From the NCBI GenBank assembly GCA_002295635.1, contig DBHK01000003.1, positions 107,477-171,476 of the forward strand: a stretch of DNA of 64,000 bases, read 5' to 3'. This document shows positions 1 to 8,240 of the stretch, in pieces. Under the pieces are notes generated by a model that saw only the letters and a program-made list of their open reading frames with translations, did no database searches and had not been told where the DNA came from. The stretch's first letter is position 1; each line of letters starts with the position of its first letter. A program made the position numbers and the translations under genes. The stretch is from UBA830 sp002295635 (lineage in GTDB: Bacteria > Pseudomonadota > Alphaproteobacteria > MPNO01 > UBA830).

Positions 1-129
1 GGATCTAAAGATAAGAATTTTTGGAACAGCTATCGATTCAGAGTTACCAGCATAGGTGTCCAGTTATCGTTTGACCATTATAAAACTATCTTACGCCGGG
101 CGTTTAAGGCAACGCGCGCGGCGTTATAA
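1..129 (+). CDS. Possible 3' end of an unidentified protein gene, cut by the window edge
   Basis: The frame starting at base 1 stays open for 42 codons and stops with TAA at 127-129. The deduced tail is basic and contains an alternating hydrophobic stretch (VTSIGVQLSF). I do not recognise it. An open run of this length is not rare by chance, so this may be no gene at all. It is listed because nothing else explains the first 170 bases. Confidence 0.25.
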   Translation, partial: GSKDKNFWNSYRFRVTSIGVQLSFDHYKTILRRAFKATRAAL

Positions 130-172
130 GGTTAAAACGGTCTTTAGCAAAAAACTTTGGCCTAATACGTTT

Positions 173-373
173 CTAGGCAATGATGTCGGGATAAAGCTTG
201 GCCTCTAACTGCGCGATTTGGTCTTTAAGAATAAGTTTTCGTTTCTTTAGCCGTTGCATTTGAAGCTGGTCGTAGGGTGCACGTTCGTTCAATCGCGCGA
301 TCACGTCGTCCAAATCTCGGTGTTCAAGCTCCAACTCACCGAGTTCCTGACGAAGCGTTTCCTGATCACTCAT
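173..373 (-). CDS. YdcH/DUF465 family small protein
   Basis: A 66-residue, highly charged protein that is almost entirely alpha-helical, with heptad-like spacing (LGELELEHRDLDDVI, then KKRKLILKDQIAQLEAKL). This pattern is typical of the DUF465/YdcH family of short proteins common in Proteobacteria, whose function is not established. I chose the ATG at 373 (MSDQETLRQ). A TTG at 397 would add eight residues (MGAKVNTK), but no clear ribosome site precedes it. The predicted form is a soluble cytoplasmic helical hairpin or dimeric coiled coil. It is divergent from the TIGR02444 gene at 661. Confidence 0.8.
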   Translation of the reverse strand: MSDQETLRQELGELELEHRDLDDVIARLNERAPYDQLQMQRLKKRKLILKDQIAQLEAKLYPDIIA

Positions 374-428
374 TTTTGTATTCACTTTGGCTCCCAAAAT
401 CTTAATGAGGATAGCAGAAATACGGACC

Positions 429-448
429 CTCTGTCAGTTTTGACAGAG
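429..448. promoter_or_regulatory. Perfect 8-bp inverted repeat in a divergent intergenic region
   Basis: CTCTGTCA (429-436) and TGACAGAG (441-448) are perfect inverted copies separated by GTTT. The element lies about 55 bp upstream of the DUF465 start and about 210 bp upstream of the gene at 661, which is where an operator for either divergent gene would be expected. A short RNA hairpin is also possible. The rest of 374-660 shows no gene. Confidence 0.35.
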
Positions 449-660
449 CGTTTACTTCCCAAAAATAAATTCTTTAGGATCAACGTAGGGAATATTGATA
501 TATAAATGGGCGGCAGAGATTCTGGCTGCCTTCGTGCTATAATACGAGCCGCTATAGTCCGAACGATTGTGGAGTACAGGTGTTACGTGTTCTCTGGAGG
601 ACGCGGTGGGTAGTAAAATAAAAGTTTGGTTGTGGCGGATTATTTGGCGGCCACAACTTT

Positions 661-1254
661 ATGATGGTTGCCACAATTTTGGTCCAAGCGGAGACGGATT
701 TGTCTGACTTTCCTGTTCATCCTTTCTGGGACTTTTCTCTCGACGTCTATATGTCTGATGGCGTCGGACAAGCTTGTCTAGAACTGCAGAACGAGCACCA
801 GCTAGACGTTAACATTTTGCTATATTGTATGTGGGTAGGTGCATCCGGTCGAGGTTCCCTGACCGTTGCCCAAATGGCGGCCGTGAACGAGGCGGTGAAC
901 GAATGGCATCAAGATGTAGTTCGCGCTCTTAGGGCTATTCGCGTGAGGATGAAACGGGTTGAAGGAGCCACGCCTGAGCCTCTAACAGAATCTCTGCGTC
1001 AGAGTATCCAAAAGACCGAGATTGATTGTGAGCATGCGGAACAGCTAATGCTGGCTGCCTCAGTTGATCTCACCGCAGATAATATCAAAACAATCTCTGA
1101 CCGTTTAGCCGATTCTGTCTCAAATATTTCCATCTATTTCGCTGGATTCGGTAAGGTTTCCGATGTAGACCGACGAAATCTCACGCTGATCCTCAACGTC
1201 GTTTTCGGCGACTTGACTGCTGAGCAAGTGGAGGCGGCAGCCGTGAAGATCTGA
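661..1254 (+). CDS. TIGR02444 family protein (DUF2390)
   Basis: The 197-residue protein shows the family signature near its N-terminus: HPFWDFSLDVY, then a run of the type ACLELQNEH followed by DVNILLYCMWVG. The remainder is mostly helical. Family members are conserved in Alpha- and Gammaproteobacteria and their function is unknown. No signal peptide or membrane segment is visible, so it is probably cytoplasmic. The first codon is ATG-ATG and no strong Shine-Dalgarno sequence precedes it, so the start is only the most upstream option. It stands alone between DUF465 (divergent) and trcR (convergent). The 1255-1431 spacer holds nothing I recognise. Confidence 0.75.
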   Translation: MMVATILVQAETDLSDFPVHPFWDFSLDVYMSDGVGQACLELQNEHQLDVNILLYCMWVGASGRGSLTVAQMAAVNEAVNEWHQDVVRALRAIRVRMKRVEGATPEPLTESLRQSIQKTEIDCEHAEQLMLAASVDLTADNIKTISDRLADSVSNISIYFAGFGKVSDVDRRNLTLILNVVFGDLTAEQVEAAAVKI

Positions 1255-1431
1255 AAACCATAGATATTCAAAAACCAAATTTTCGATTAAAGAATGTCAT
1301 TGCGTTGTTTGATGTTTCCACTTTGTAAGTCGGGTGAGGTAAAGAAAAAGTACGCATCCTAAACGGTGAGACTATAGGCGAATTTTTTAGAGAGCTATCT
1401 TCTATACACAGTGCTCTGCGCAAGGACTTTT

Positions 1432-2052
1432 TTACAGCTTGAACTCCGGCATCTGAATTCCGGACGAAGCCTTTGGTTTTTCTTCTTCAATCGGCGGCGC
1501 CTCTAAGGTGGAAGAGTACCCGGCTTTCAATACTTCCTTGTCCAGATCCTGACGGTTACACAGGCCCAAACCAACAGGATCACGGGCATTAATATTATTC
1601 ATGTTCCAGTGAGACCGGTCGCGGATGGCGCTGATCGTGGGCTTTGTGGTGCCAATCAAGCGTGAAATTTGTGCATCGGTAAGATTCGGGAAATGTTTTA
1701 CTAGCCACGCGATAGCATCGGGTTTGTCGCCCCTTCGGGCAACAGGGGTGTACTTTGGGCCTTTCGTTCGGGACGCGGGTCGGGGCACATCGGTTTTGGC
1801 TATCGTAAGGCGTTGTGCCGAATCGGACTCGCAACGTTCAATTTCTTGTTTAGTCAACTGGCCATTGACGATAGGATCATAGCCTACCATCCCAGGCGCG
1901 ATTTCGTCGTCCGCGATGCTTTGTACTTCCAATTCGTGTAGGCCACAAAACGCGCCTATCTGGCGGAAAGTCAGTCCAGTGTTTTCTATAAGCCACACAG
2001 CAGTGGCTTTTGGCATTAGCGGTTTAGTACTCTCAAATTGTTGGCGGGCCAT
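1432..2052 (-). CDS. trcR: TrcR-like cell cycle transcriptional regulator (DUF1013)
   Basis: The 206-residue protein matches the alphaproteobacterial DUF1013 family. It opens with PLMPKATAVWLIENTGL and FRQIGAFCGLHELEVQ, a helix-turn-helix-like segment at about residues 25-50. A second conserved block (AIAWLVKHFPNLTDAQISRL, then GTTKPTI) at about residues 113-140 looks like another DNA-binding helix-turn-helix. TrcR is a nucleoid-associated transcriptional regulator that occupies many CcrM- and CtrA-regulated promoters in Sinorhizobium and Brucella. The acidic/proline-rich C-terminus (residues 185-206) is probably disordered. A regulatory role in this organism is inferred from family membership only. 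Confidence 0.85.
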   Translation of the reverse strand: MARQQFESTKPLMPKATAVWLIENTGLTFRQIGAFCGLHELEVQSIADDEIAPGMVGYDPIVNGQLTKQEIERCESDSAQRLTIAKTDVPRPASRTKGPKYTPVARRGDKPDAIAWLVKHFPNLTDAQISRLIGTTKPTISAIRDRSHWNMNNINARDPVGLGLCNRQDLDKEVLKAGYSSTLEAPPIEEEKPKASSGIQMPEFKL

Positions 2053-2099
2053 AATGAAGTGCTCTCTTTTTCCTTCGGGTTTTCGTATCTAATGCCGCG

Positions 2100-3113
2100 T
2101 CAGGCATCGTCGTCTACGCATAGTATAATCTTTCCAATATGGTCACTCGTTGCCATCAGCGAATGGGCGTCGGCAGCTTCCGATAACGGGAAAGTAGTAT
2201 AAATCACAGGCTTGATATCGCCTTTTTCAAATAACGGCCAGAGATTCTGCTCCACCGCGTTTGCCACAACCGCCTTCTGAGTGACCGAGCGGGGACGGAG
2301 CGTTGATCCCGTATAGTGTATCCTTTTAGACATTATGGTAGGGATAAAAAGCTCGACCTTGGCGCCCTTTTGTACCGCAACCTGCACCATGCGGCCATCC
2401 GTTGAGAGGACATCCAGATTGCGAGAGAAATAGTCACCACCCACGATATCGAAAACCACAGAACATCCCGCACCTTCAGTGGCATCCTTCACCACCTTAA
2501 CAAAGTCCTCTTGGGTATAGTTGATGGCTCGGGTCGCCCCCAGGTTTTTACAAAAATTGCATTTTTCGGTATTCCGAGCGGTTGTGTATACTGTAGCGCC
2601 GAACGCGCATGCCACTTGGATGGCAGCGGTACCAATGCCTCCAGAACCGCCATGGATGAGGATACTGTCGCCAGCAGATAGTTGGATACCGTCAAACAAA
2701 TTTGTCCAGACTGTAAAGAAATTTTCTGGAATAGCTGATGCGTTTAACATTTCGTAGCCCTTGGGCAATGGCAACGCTAATTGCTCGGGGACCACGGTGT
2801 ATTCGGCATAGGCGCCGCCTGAAACAAGGGCGCATACTTTGTCTCCTGGTGAATATCGGCTAACACTTGGTCCGGTCGCAACCACGGTGCCGGCGAGTTC
2901 CAGCCCTGGTATGTCGGTTGTACCTGACGGTGGAGGGTAGCGTCCTTCACGCTGCATGGTATCGGGGAAATTAACGCCGACCGCCGAATTCCTGACTAGG
3001 ATTTCACTTTCACCCGGGTGTGGGACCGGACGCGATACCGGTTTAAGCACTTCTGGGCCACCGAATTCGCTAATTTCGATTGCGGTCATAGTTTCTGGAA
3101 TGTCGACTGACAT
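2100..3113 (-). CDS. NAD(P)H:quinone oxidoreductase, zinc-free MDR family (PIG3-like)
   Basis: The 337-residue protein has the medium-chain dehydrogenase layout: a GroES-like N-terminal domain with a VGVNFPDTMQREGRYP block (residues 45-60), and a Rossmann domain with HGGSGGIG at about 154-161. The catalytic zinc ligands of alcohol dehydrogenases are absent, which places it with quinone oxidoreductases. It is expected to reduce quinones or enones with NADPH in the cytoplasm. Start is ATG at 3113. An internal ATG eight codons in (MTAIEIS) is also plausible because conservation begins there. It is divergent from the DUF1192 gene. Confidence 0.85.
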   Translation of the reverse strand: MSVDIPETMTAIEISEFGGPEVLKPVSRPVPHPGESEILVRNSAVGVNFPDTMQREGRYPPPSGTTDIPGLELAGTVVATGPSVSRYSPGDKVCALVSGGAYAEYTVVPEQLALPLPKGYEMLNASAIPENFFTVWTNLFDGIQLSAGDSILIHGGSGGIGTAAIQVACAFGATVYTTARNTEKCNFCKNLGATRAINYTQEDFVKVVKDATEGAGCSVVFDIVGGDYFSRNLDVLSTDGRMVQVAVQKGAKVELFIPTIMSKRIHYTGSTLRPRSVTQKAVVANAVEQNLWPLFEKGDIKPVIYTTFPLSEAADAHSLMATSDHIGKIILCVDDDA

Positions 3114-3227
3114 TTTGCGTCACGCTCTATTGTGTCGGAAATGATGGTTGCAGGTCTATCGCTTCAAAGGCAAACTGGCAAGTCCGAACATAGTGGAAAC
3201 ATAGATTGTGAGTATCGGAGGGGCGCA

Positions 3228-3410
3228 GTGGATATAAACGATGATCTTCCCCAAAATATGCCCAAACCCAAACGGGATCTTGATCCCCTGTCAATCGAAG
3301 AGCTCAAGATCTATATCGCAGAGATGGAAGAGGAAATCGAACGAGTGTTGGCGGAAATCGAAAAAAAAGAGGCGCATCGAAGTGGCGTAGAAGGGTTATT
3401 CAAAAAATAG
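3228..3410 (+). CDS. DUF1192 family small protein
   Basis: The reading frame is open from 3132, but the conserved DUF1192 part (PKPKRDLDPLSIEELKIYI, then a charged coiled coil) lies at the C-terminal end. GGAGGG at about 3217-3222 sits at ideal distance from a GTG at 3228, so I prefer that start, giving 60 residues (VDINDDLPQNMPKP). The protein is small, soluble and largely helical with a Glu-rich heptad region. Its function is unknown. Members often lie next to the quinone oxidoreductase gene, as here, where the two genes are divergent. Confidence 0.8.
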   Translation: MDINDDLPQNMPKPKRDLDPLSIEELKIYIAEMEEEIERVLAEIEKKEAHRSGVEGLFKK

Positions 3411-3531
3411 TATCTCCGAAAAACCAGCATCGATTAAAGCGTTTACAGTTTCGTATAGCAATTCTAACCGTTTTTGTTGCAAACCTGCTCAGCCTTCCCT
3501 ATAAAACGCGCTCTTTTACGGGAGAATTGCG

Positions 3532-3756
3532 GTGAAGAAAGATATTCACCCGGATTATCACGAAATAGAAATCGTGATGACGGACGGGACGACTTATACC
3601 ACGCGTTCCACCTGGGGTGCGCCGGGCGATACCATGAAGCTGGATATCGATTCGAAGTCGCACCCAGCCTGGACGGGGGGGTCGCAACGTCTTGTTGATA
3701 CGGCTGGGCAGGTGGCCAAGTTCAACAGCCGCTTCAAGGATCTCGGGATCGGGTAA
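3532..3756 (+). CDS. rpmE: 50S ribosomal protein L31
   Basis: The 74-residue protein begins MKKDIHPDYHEIEIVMTDGT and contains HPAWTG and the terminal FNSRFKDLG typical of L31 (bL31). It has no cysteine, so it is the zinc-independent type usual in Alphaproteobacteria. The start is GTG at 3532, preceded by GGGAG at suitable spacing. It is convergent with the envelope cassette. I could not identify a clear hairpin terminator in the 73 bp between them. Confidence 0.95.
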   Translation: MKKDIHPDYHEIEIVMTDGTTYTTRSTWGAPGDTMKLDIDSKSHPAWTGGSQRLVDTAGQVAKFNSRFKDLGIG

Positions 3757-3829
3757 ACCCGATTGACGAGTTGTTTGGGCACGTCTCTCCGCGGCGCCTT
3801 TTAGCATACCAGACAGACACTATTTTTAA

Positions 3830-5149
3830 TTAACGCTGGGTCAGCTTGAATTCAATCCGCCGGTTGCGGCGATGTGCGACCTCATCGCTTCGCTTATCTA
3901 GCGGCTGGAATTCTCCAAACCCAGCAGCCATGAGGCGTTCCGCCGGGACCCCCCTAGAGATGAGGGCTTTCACAACCGCAATTGCCCGACTAGAAGATAG
4001 CTCCCAGTTTGATGGAAACTGCCGAGTCCGGATCGGCCTTCGGTCTGTATGTCCATCGACTCTGAGGACCCAATTAAGATCGGCAGGGATACGCAGCGAA
4101 ATCTGTTTCAACGTTGCCGCGAGTTTCCCTATCTGATTCTGACCATCGGGGTTTAGCTCGGCCGAACCTGAAGGGAACAATACTTCAGACTGAAAAACGA
4201 ACCGGTCGCCGACAACGCGGATCCCGCTGCGCTTACCCAACGCTTCGCGTAACCTACCAAAAAACTCCGACCGATACCGAGCTAGTTCCTCTACTTTGCT
4301 GGCAAGCGCCTCATTAAGTCGTTTACCAAGACTGATAATTTTTATGTTCTGAGCAGCAGCTTTTGCTTCGGACTCTTCGAGTGCCACAGTCAGTCGCGCT
4401 AGTTGTTGGCGCAACGCTAAAAGTTGCCTGTTTATTGCTTTAACCCGTTTAAGGGCGTCTTGGCTTACCCGTTCTTCTTTGGTCAAGTCGTCGCCGATCC
4501 GTTCTGCCTGCGCGCTTAGTTCTCGAATTGTCAGATTCTTTCCCTGAATTTCTTTTTGCGCTAGTGCCGAACGTTCCTGTTCGCCGGCAAGCTCAGCCTT
4601 GAGTTCCTTAGACTGATCGCGAAGCGCACCTAAGGATTTGTCTCGTTTGGTGATGATTGCCGCTAGTTGAGAAACTTTCTTTTCGAGTTCGGTACGAACG
4701 GCTTTTAGCGCTCTGATATCCCGATTGATTTGAGAAATTTTCGCAATCTGCACTTTGATCTTATCTTTGTCAGCAGCGACGGTCCTACGCGCCGCTGCTA
4801 GGTCAGCCTCGAGTGCATCGCGCTGTGGCAAAAGTTCGGCAATCTGGCTAGATAATTGCTCACGCGTAGCCGTCGACGTCTGCAGATCGGAAGCAAGGCG
4901 TGATATTTCTTCTCTAAGGTTGGCATTAGTAGACCTTTCCAGAGACAGGACTTCAGACAACTCCGCGATCTGTCGGTTTAGCCGTTCCAGTGCCTGATTG
5001 CGACCAGACAGAATCTCGCCAAGGAAAAACTGGGCTAGAGTAAAAACCATCAACAAAAAAATAATAATGATCAACAAAGCCGAAAGAGCGTCGACAAACC
5101 CTGGCCAAATATCGAACGTCTGCCTCTTTCTTCGAATGGTTCCCGGCAT
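3830..5149 (-). CDS. MotB/OmpA-like stator subunit with long coiled coil
   Basis: The 439-residue protein has one N-terminal transmembrane helix (about residues 21-43) immediately after an Asp (FVDALSALL, D20). That is the position of the proton-binding Asp in MotB-type stators. A periplasmic coiled coil of about 250 residues follows (Ala/Glu/Lys/Leu heptads, residues 50-290). The C-terminal OmpA/MotB peptidoglycan-binding domain (about 300-437) shows the canonical DGHTD and HRRNRRIEF motifs. It sits 15 bp downstream of the MotA/TolQ-like gene and is surely its partner. The coiled coil is far longer than in flagellar MotB, so a flagellar role is unlikely. A cell-envelope motor or Tol-like machine anchored to peptidoglycan is inferred. 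Confidence 0.85.
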   Translation of the reverse strand: MPGTIRRKRQTFDIWPGFVDALSALLIIIIFLLMVFTLAQFFLGEILSGRNQALERLNRQIAELSEVLSLERSTNANLREEISRLASDLQTSTATREQLSSQIAELLPQRDALEADLAAARRTVAADKDKIKVQIAKISQINRDIRALKAVRTELEKKVSQLAAIITKRDKSLGALRDQSKELKAELAGEQERSALAQKEIQGKNLTIRELSAQAERIGDDLTKEERVSQDALKRVKAINRQLLALRQQLARLTVALEESEAKAAAQNIKIISLGKRLNEALASKVEELARYRSEFFGRLREALGKRSGIRVVGDRFVFQSEVLFPSGSAELNPDGQNQIGKLAATLKQISLRIPADLNWVLRVDGHTDRRPIRTRQFPSNWELSSSRAIAVVKALISRGVPAERLMAAGFGEFQPLDKRSDEVAHRRNRRIEFKLTQR

Positions 5150-5164
5150 AGATTTTCTTTACAG

Positions 5165-6313
5165 TTAACGTCCGGATTTATCAGCAATTGCTGCAAGCGT
5201 GCGAGACAGGACGCGGATTTCGCCTCGGATTTCCTGGGCCAGTTCTGTACGCCCGTTGGCTGTATCTTCTAGAAGCCTAACTAAATGTCCGTCGATGTTT
5301 CTCAGATATGCGCGCATATCGTCAGCACTGTTATCGCTTGGGTTGGACTTCGAGAGTGTCGTTTCGATGCGTGAAAGAACCGGTGTGAGCTCCATCTGGC
5401 TTTCTGCCAGCCGCGCCATAAGGTTCTGCTCAGCCTTCATCATGTCTGTCAACGTACTAAGACGTTCAACCAAGCCGGTTATGCTGTTGTTGGCGCTAAT
5501 ACGAGAGTCTTCGCCGCGCTGCAAGGAGCGTTGCAGGTTCTCTAAGCCATCGGCAGTTTGCTCGAGCAAAGCCTGAACGTAGGCGGGGACTGCATGTTCA
5601 CCGTCTGCTGATAGGGCCCCTGAAGCAAGACGGGTCTGACCAGATAGCCAATCTTCAAGGTCGTTATAAAATCTGTTTTGTGCTTGGCCTGCCTGCAGTT
5701 CTAAGAAACCCAGTATCAGCGAACCGGCGAGACCGAACAGAGATGATGAAAATGCAGTACCCATGCCCGACAAGGGCGCTTGCAGACCGGCTTTGAGATC
5801 ATCGAAAACTGGACCTAATTCCTTGGATCCAACCGTTAGGTTGGCTATGACTCCACCGACCGCGTCAATGGTCTGGAGTAGTCCCCAGAATGTTCCAAGA
5901 AGTCCGAGAAAAATAAGTAGGCCGATTAGGTAGCGCGAGATATCTCGTGACTCGTCTAGCCTAGCACCAACCCCATCGAGTAACGAACGCATTGACATCG
6001 CCGACAGGCTAAATCGTTCACTCCGCTCGCCGAGCATCGACGCCATCGGTGCCAACAGACGGGGATCCATTACGCTGGATGTGGGTGGCTGCCCCGCTCG
6101 GTAATTTTCGAGCCATGCTACTTCGCGCGTGAGAACAACAACAGTACGAAATATATACCCAATGCCGAGGACTAGGACTCCTAGGATTAGACCGTTCAAT
6201 GCAGGATTCGAAATGAAGGCATCACGCATACCTGAAAATAGGGCTATAGCCACGGCTGCGACCGTGCCCAGAAAAATAATCATTCGGATTAAGTAGCGCC
6301 GCGGATTGGTCAT
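5165..6313 (-). CDS. MotA/TolQ/ExbB-like proton channel subunit
   Basis: The 382-residue membrane protein has two helices near the N-terminus (about 8-27 and 38-60). It then has the MotA/TolQ core pair at about 125-147 (LIGLLIFLGLLGTFWGLL) and 185-210 (GMGTAFSSSLFGLAGSLIL). The GTFWGLL and GMGTAFSSSL motifs correspond to the conserved proton-channel helices of MotA/ExbB/TolQ. The long C-terminal region is helical and cytoplasmic. Start is ATG at 6313 (MTNPRRYLIRM). It is the upstream partner of the MotB/OmpA-like gene. Function of the pair is not established. Confidence 0.85.
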   Translation of the reverse strand: MTNPRRYLIRMIIFLGTVAAVAIALFSGMRDAFISNPALNGLILGVLVLGIGYIFRTVVVLTREVAWLENYRAGQPPTSSVMDPRLLAPMASMLGERSERFSLSAMSMRSLLDGVGARLDESRDISRYLIGLLIFLGLLGTFWGLLQTIDAVGGVIANLTVGSKELGPVFDDLKAGLQAPLSGMGTAFSSSLFGLAGSLILGFLELQAGQAQNRFYNDLEDWLSGQTRLASGALSADGEHAVPAYVQALLEQTADGLENLQRSLQRGEDSRISANNSITGLVERLSTLTDMMKAEQNLMARLAESQMELTPVLSRIETTLSKSNPSDNSADDMRAYLRNIDGHLVRLLEDTANGRTELAQEIRGEIRVLSRTLAAIADKSGR

Positions 6314-6366
6314 CCTTTTGCGAACCCCGTCAGAATTCTGGTTGGAAAAATCGCATCTCTGTTTAG

Positions 6367-7233
6367 TCAGCGGGCAGTAATGATGATATCGATCCGGTCT
6401 GGTGGTCCACCATCAGACTTTTTACCCAACGCTCGAACGTCAATACGCGTACTACGGATACCCTTTTCAATTAAGCGGGATCGCACGGCCAGCGCGCGCG
6501 AAAGAGATAGGCGCCGAGCCTGACTCGGTGTCTGACTGCCGCCACCCGCATAGGCGAGTAGCTGCAGCCTTAAATTTCCGTCCCTCTTGAGAATTTGGAC
6601 GACTTTGTCGAGCTTTGTGTTCGATCGCGCGGCTATCTCAGCGGATCCAGTGCCAAATGCGAGACGGAATTCCTCGCTTGGCTTGAAACCACCGGTTAGA
6701 GAGCGCCTCTGTTTAGGCGGAGGCGGCAACTTTGCTAAAGGCCTGGATAGCTTCATCGGAGGCGGCGGCACCGCTACCTTCGGGGTGATGGCAGTTGTAT
6801 GCTGCGGTGGGGTTTTAGGCGCAGTCGGCGTTACGGTTCGACGCTTGGGTAGTGATTTCTTGTTGTTTCTTGCGTGGGCGGGCGTGGTCTCTTTTCTTTC
6901 TTCGGTGGGTAGTTTGAGGTGAACGGTACTGGTCGAAGTCGAAGTCGAAGGCGGCTTAGGACGGGATATCCCGATTGATGTGAATTGCGACCGCGCTGGC
7001 TGGCGGTTATTCGGCATCAACAACGATCGCACAGACGGGTGTAACAGCTTAGGCACCGTTGGCGCAGTCCCAAGCTGATTAAGAACGCTGAGGTCGACAG
7101 ATACTGCCTCGGAATGACGTTTGCCGATCATCGTTTGTGCCCCGGCCGGGTCTGTCGCAGAAATAGTGAGGCCGATCATTATCGCCGTCGCGGCCCGCGC
7201 ATATCCTAAAAACTTCGGAGTCATTTTTTTCAA
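6367..7233 (-). CDS. Periplasmic protein with proline-rich linker and divergent OmpA-like domain
   Basis: The 288-residue protein has an N-terminal signal-peptide-like segment (residues 1-33, ending near AGAQ). A Pro/Thr/Lys/Ser-rich region with an ST repeat (about 85-180) follows, and then a C-terminal OmpA-like fold (about 185-288). The fold is recognisable from FKPSEEFRLAFGTGSAEI, SLSRALAVRSRLI and IRSTRIDVRALG. The GHTD Asp is replaced (LLAYAGGGS) and the NRRV-type end reads PPDRIDI, so classical diaminopimelate binding may be lost. It probably belongs to the same transcription unit as the MotA/MotB-like pair, lying 53 bp upstream of it. An accessory role in that complex is inferred. Confidence 0.7.
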   Translation of the reverse strand: MKKMTPKFLGYARAATAIMIGLTISATDPAGAQTMIGKRHSEAVSVDLSVLNQLGTAPTVPKLLHPSVRSLLMPNNRQPARSQFTSIGISRPKPPSTSTSTSTVHLKLPTEERKETTPAHARNNKKSLPKRRTVTPTAPKTPPQHTTAITPKVAVPPPPMKLSRPLAKLPPPPKQRRSLTGGFKPSEEFRLAFGTGSAEIAARSNTKLDKVVQILKRDGNLRLQLLAYAGGGSQTPSQARRLSLSRALAVRSRLIEKGIRSTRIDVRALGKKSDGGPPDRIDIIITAR

Positions 7234-7360
7234 CCCAAGCCTATTAACCCGGAAATTCTACGGAGGCATGCACACCCCGTAAAACTAATCTAACCTAGGG
7301 GGACCGCTCGAACAACCAGTTTGGTAGTAAATCAATCGAGCAACCCATTGAAATTAGACG

Positions 7361-8182
7361 TCATTCTATGAGCTGTAATTTTTCATCTCGTACCGCTTCC
7401 ATCAAAAGTTTGCGCAGCGGATCGTATAAACGCTGATTAGTGGCAATGATCGAGTTACCGTAAAGCACAGAATTTCGGCCATCGATCTCACCGACCATCC
7501 CGCCCGCTTCGCGTACGATAACTATGCCGCCAGCTATATCCCAGGGTGAAAGACCAGTTTCCCAGAAACCTTCATAACGCCCTGCTGCGACATAGGCGAG
7601 GTCTAACGCAGCCGATCCTAACCGCCGCACGCCGGATGTCCTTTTCATGACTGCATTTAACATGACCAGAAAGGATTTCTTGCCTATGCGGTCGCCGAAG
7701 GGAATGCCTGTAGCAAGGAGAGAATCTGCTAAATTACCGCGTTCGGAGACCCTGAGTCGGCGGCGATTCAGAAACGCCCCTTCGCCGTTTTCCGCCGAGT
7801 AAAGTTCATCTCGAATAGGATCATATACGATGCCGGCAAATAGCTTTCCGTCACGTTCGACCCCGATTGAGATGGCGAAATGAGGTATACCGTGCAAAAA
7901 ATTGGTAGTCCCATCAATGGGGTCAACGATCCATCGTTCGTCGCCTTCTTCGGCTTTGACCTCACCCCCTTCCTCCATCAAAAAGCCGAAACTTGGCCGC
8001 GCCTTCGAAAGTTCCTCGTAAAGAATTTGCTCTGTACGTCGGTCGGCTTCAGTAACGAAATCACCTGGACCCTTTCGGGATACCTGGAGTTGTTCGACCT
8101 CCCCAAAATCTCGCACCAGCCGCCGGGATGCTTTTCGAGCCGCGGCCTCCATGACATTTATAAGTGGTGTAGGCAACGACAT
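7361..8182 (-). CDS. suhB: Inositol monophosphatase family protein
   Basis: The 273-residue protein carries the metal-binding motifs of the Mg-dependent IMPase family: MEEGGE at about 69-74, WIVDPIDGTTNFLHG at about 84-98, and SPWDIAGG near residue 215. It should hydrolyse myo-inositol-1-phosphate or related sugar phosphates. SuhB homologues also act in rRNA transcription antitermination in E. coli, which cannot be judged here. The length matches the family. It lies 58 bp downstream of efp, a neighbourhood common in Alphaproteobacteria. Confidence 0.9.
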   Translation of the reverse strand: MSLPTPLINVMEAAARKASRRLVRDFGEVEQLQVSRKGPGDFVTEADRRTEQILYEELSKARPSFGFLMEEGGEVKAEEGDERWIVDPIDGTTNFLHGIPHFAISIGVERDGKLFAGIVYDPIRDELYSAENGEGAFLNRRRLRVSERGNLADSLLATGIPFGDRIGKKSFLVMLNAVMKRTSGVRRLGSAALDLAYVAAGRYEGFWETGLSPWDIAGGIVIVREAGGMVGEIDGRNSVLYGNSIIATNQRLYDPLRKLLMEAVRDEKLQLIE

Positions 8183-8240
8183 GGCAACAAGTGTCTTTCG
8201 ATTGGTTGGCTGGCGAGGGTTTACGCCTGCAGGTGATAAT

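Noticed and set aside
3830..6313. Zorya-type defence (ZorA/ZorB are MotA/MotB-like)
   Set aside because: No ZorC, ZorD or ZorE nuclease/helicase genes are nearby. The pair sits among housekeeping genes in a conserved alphaproteobacterial neighbourhood.
6930..6955. Hexanucleotide GTCGAA repeat
   Set aside because: Only three units, encoding a short Ser-Thr run in a low-complexity linker. It is too short to suggest phase variation.
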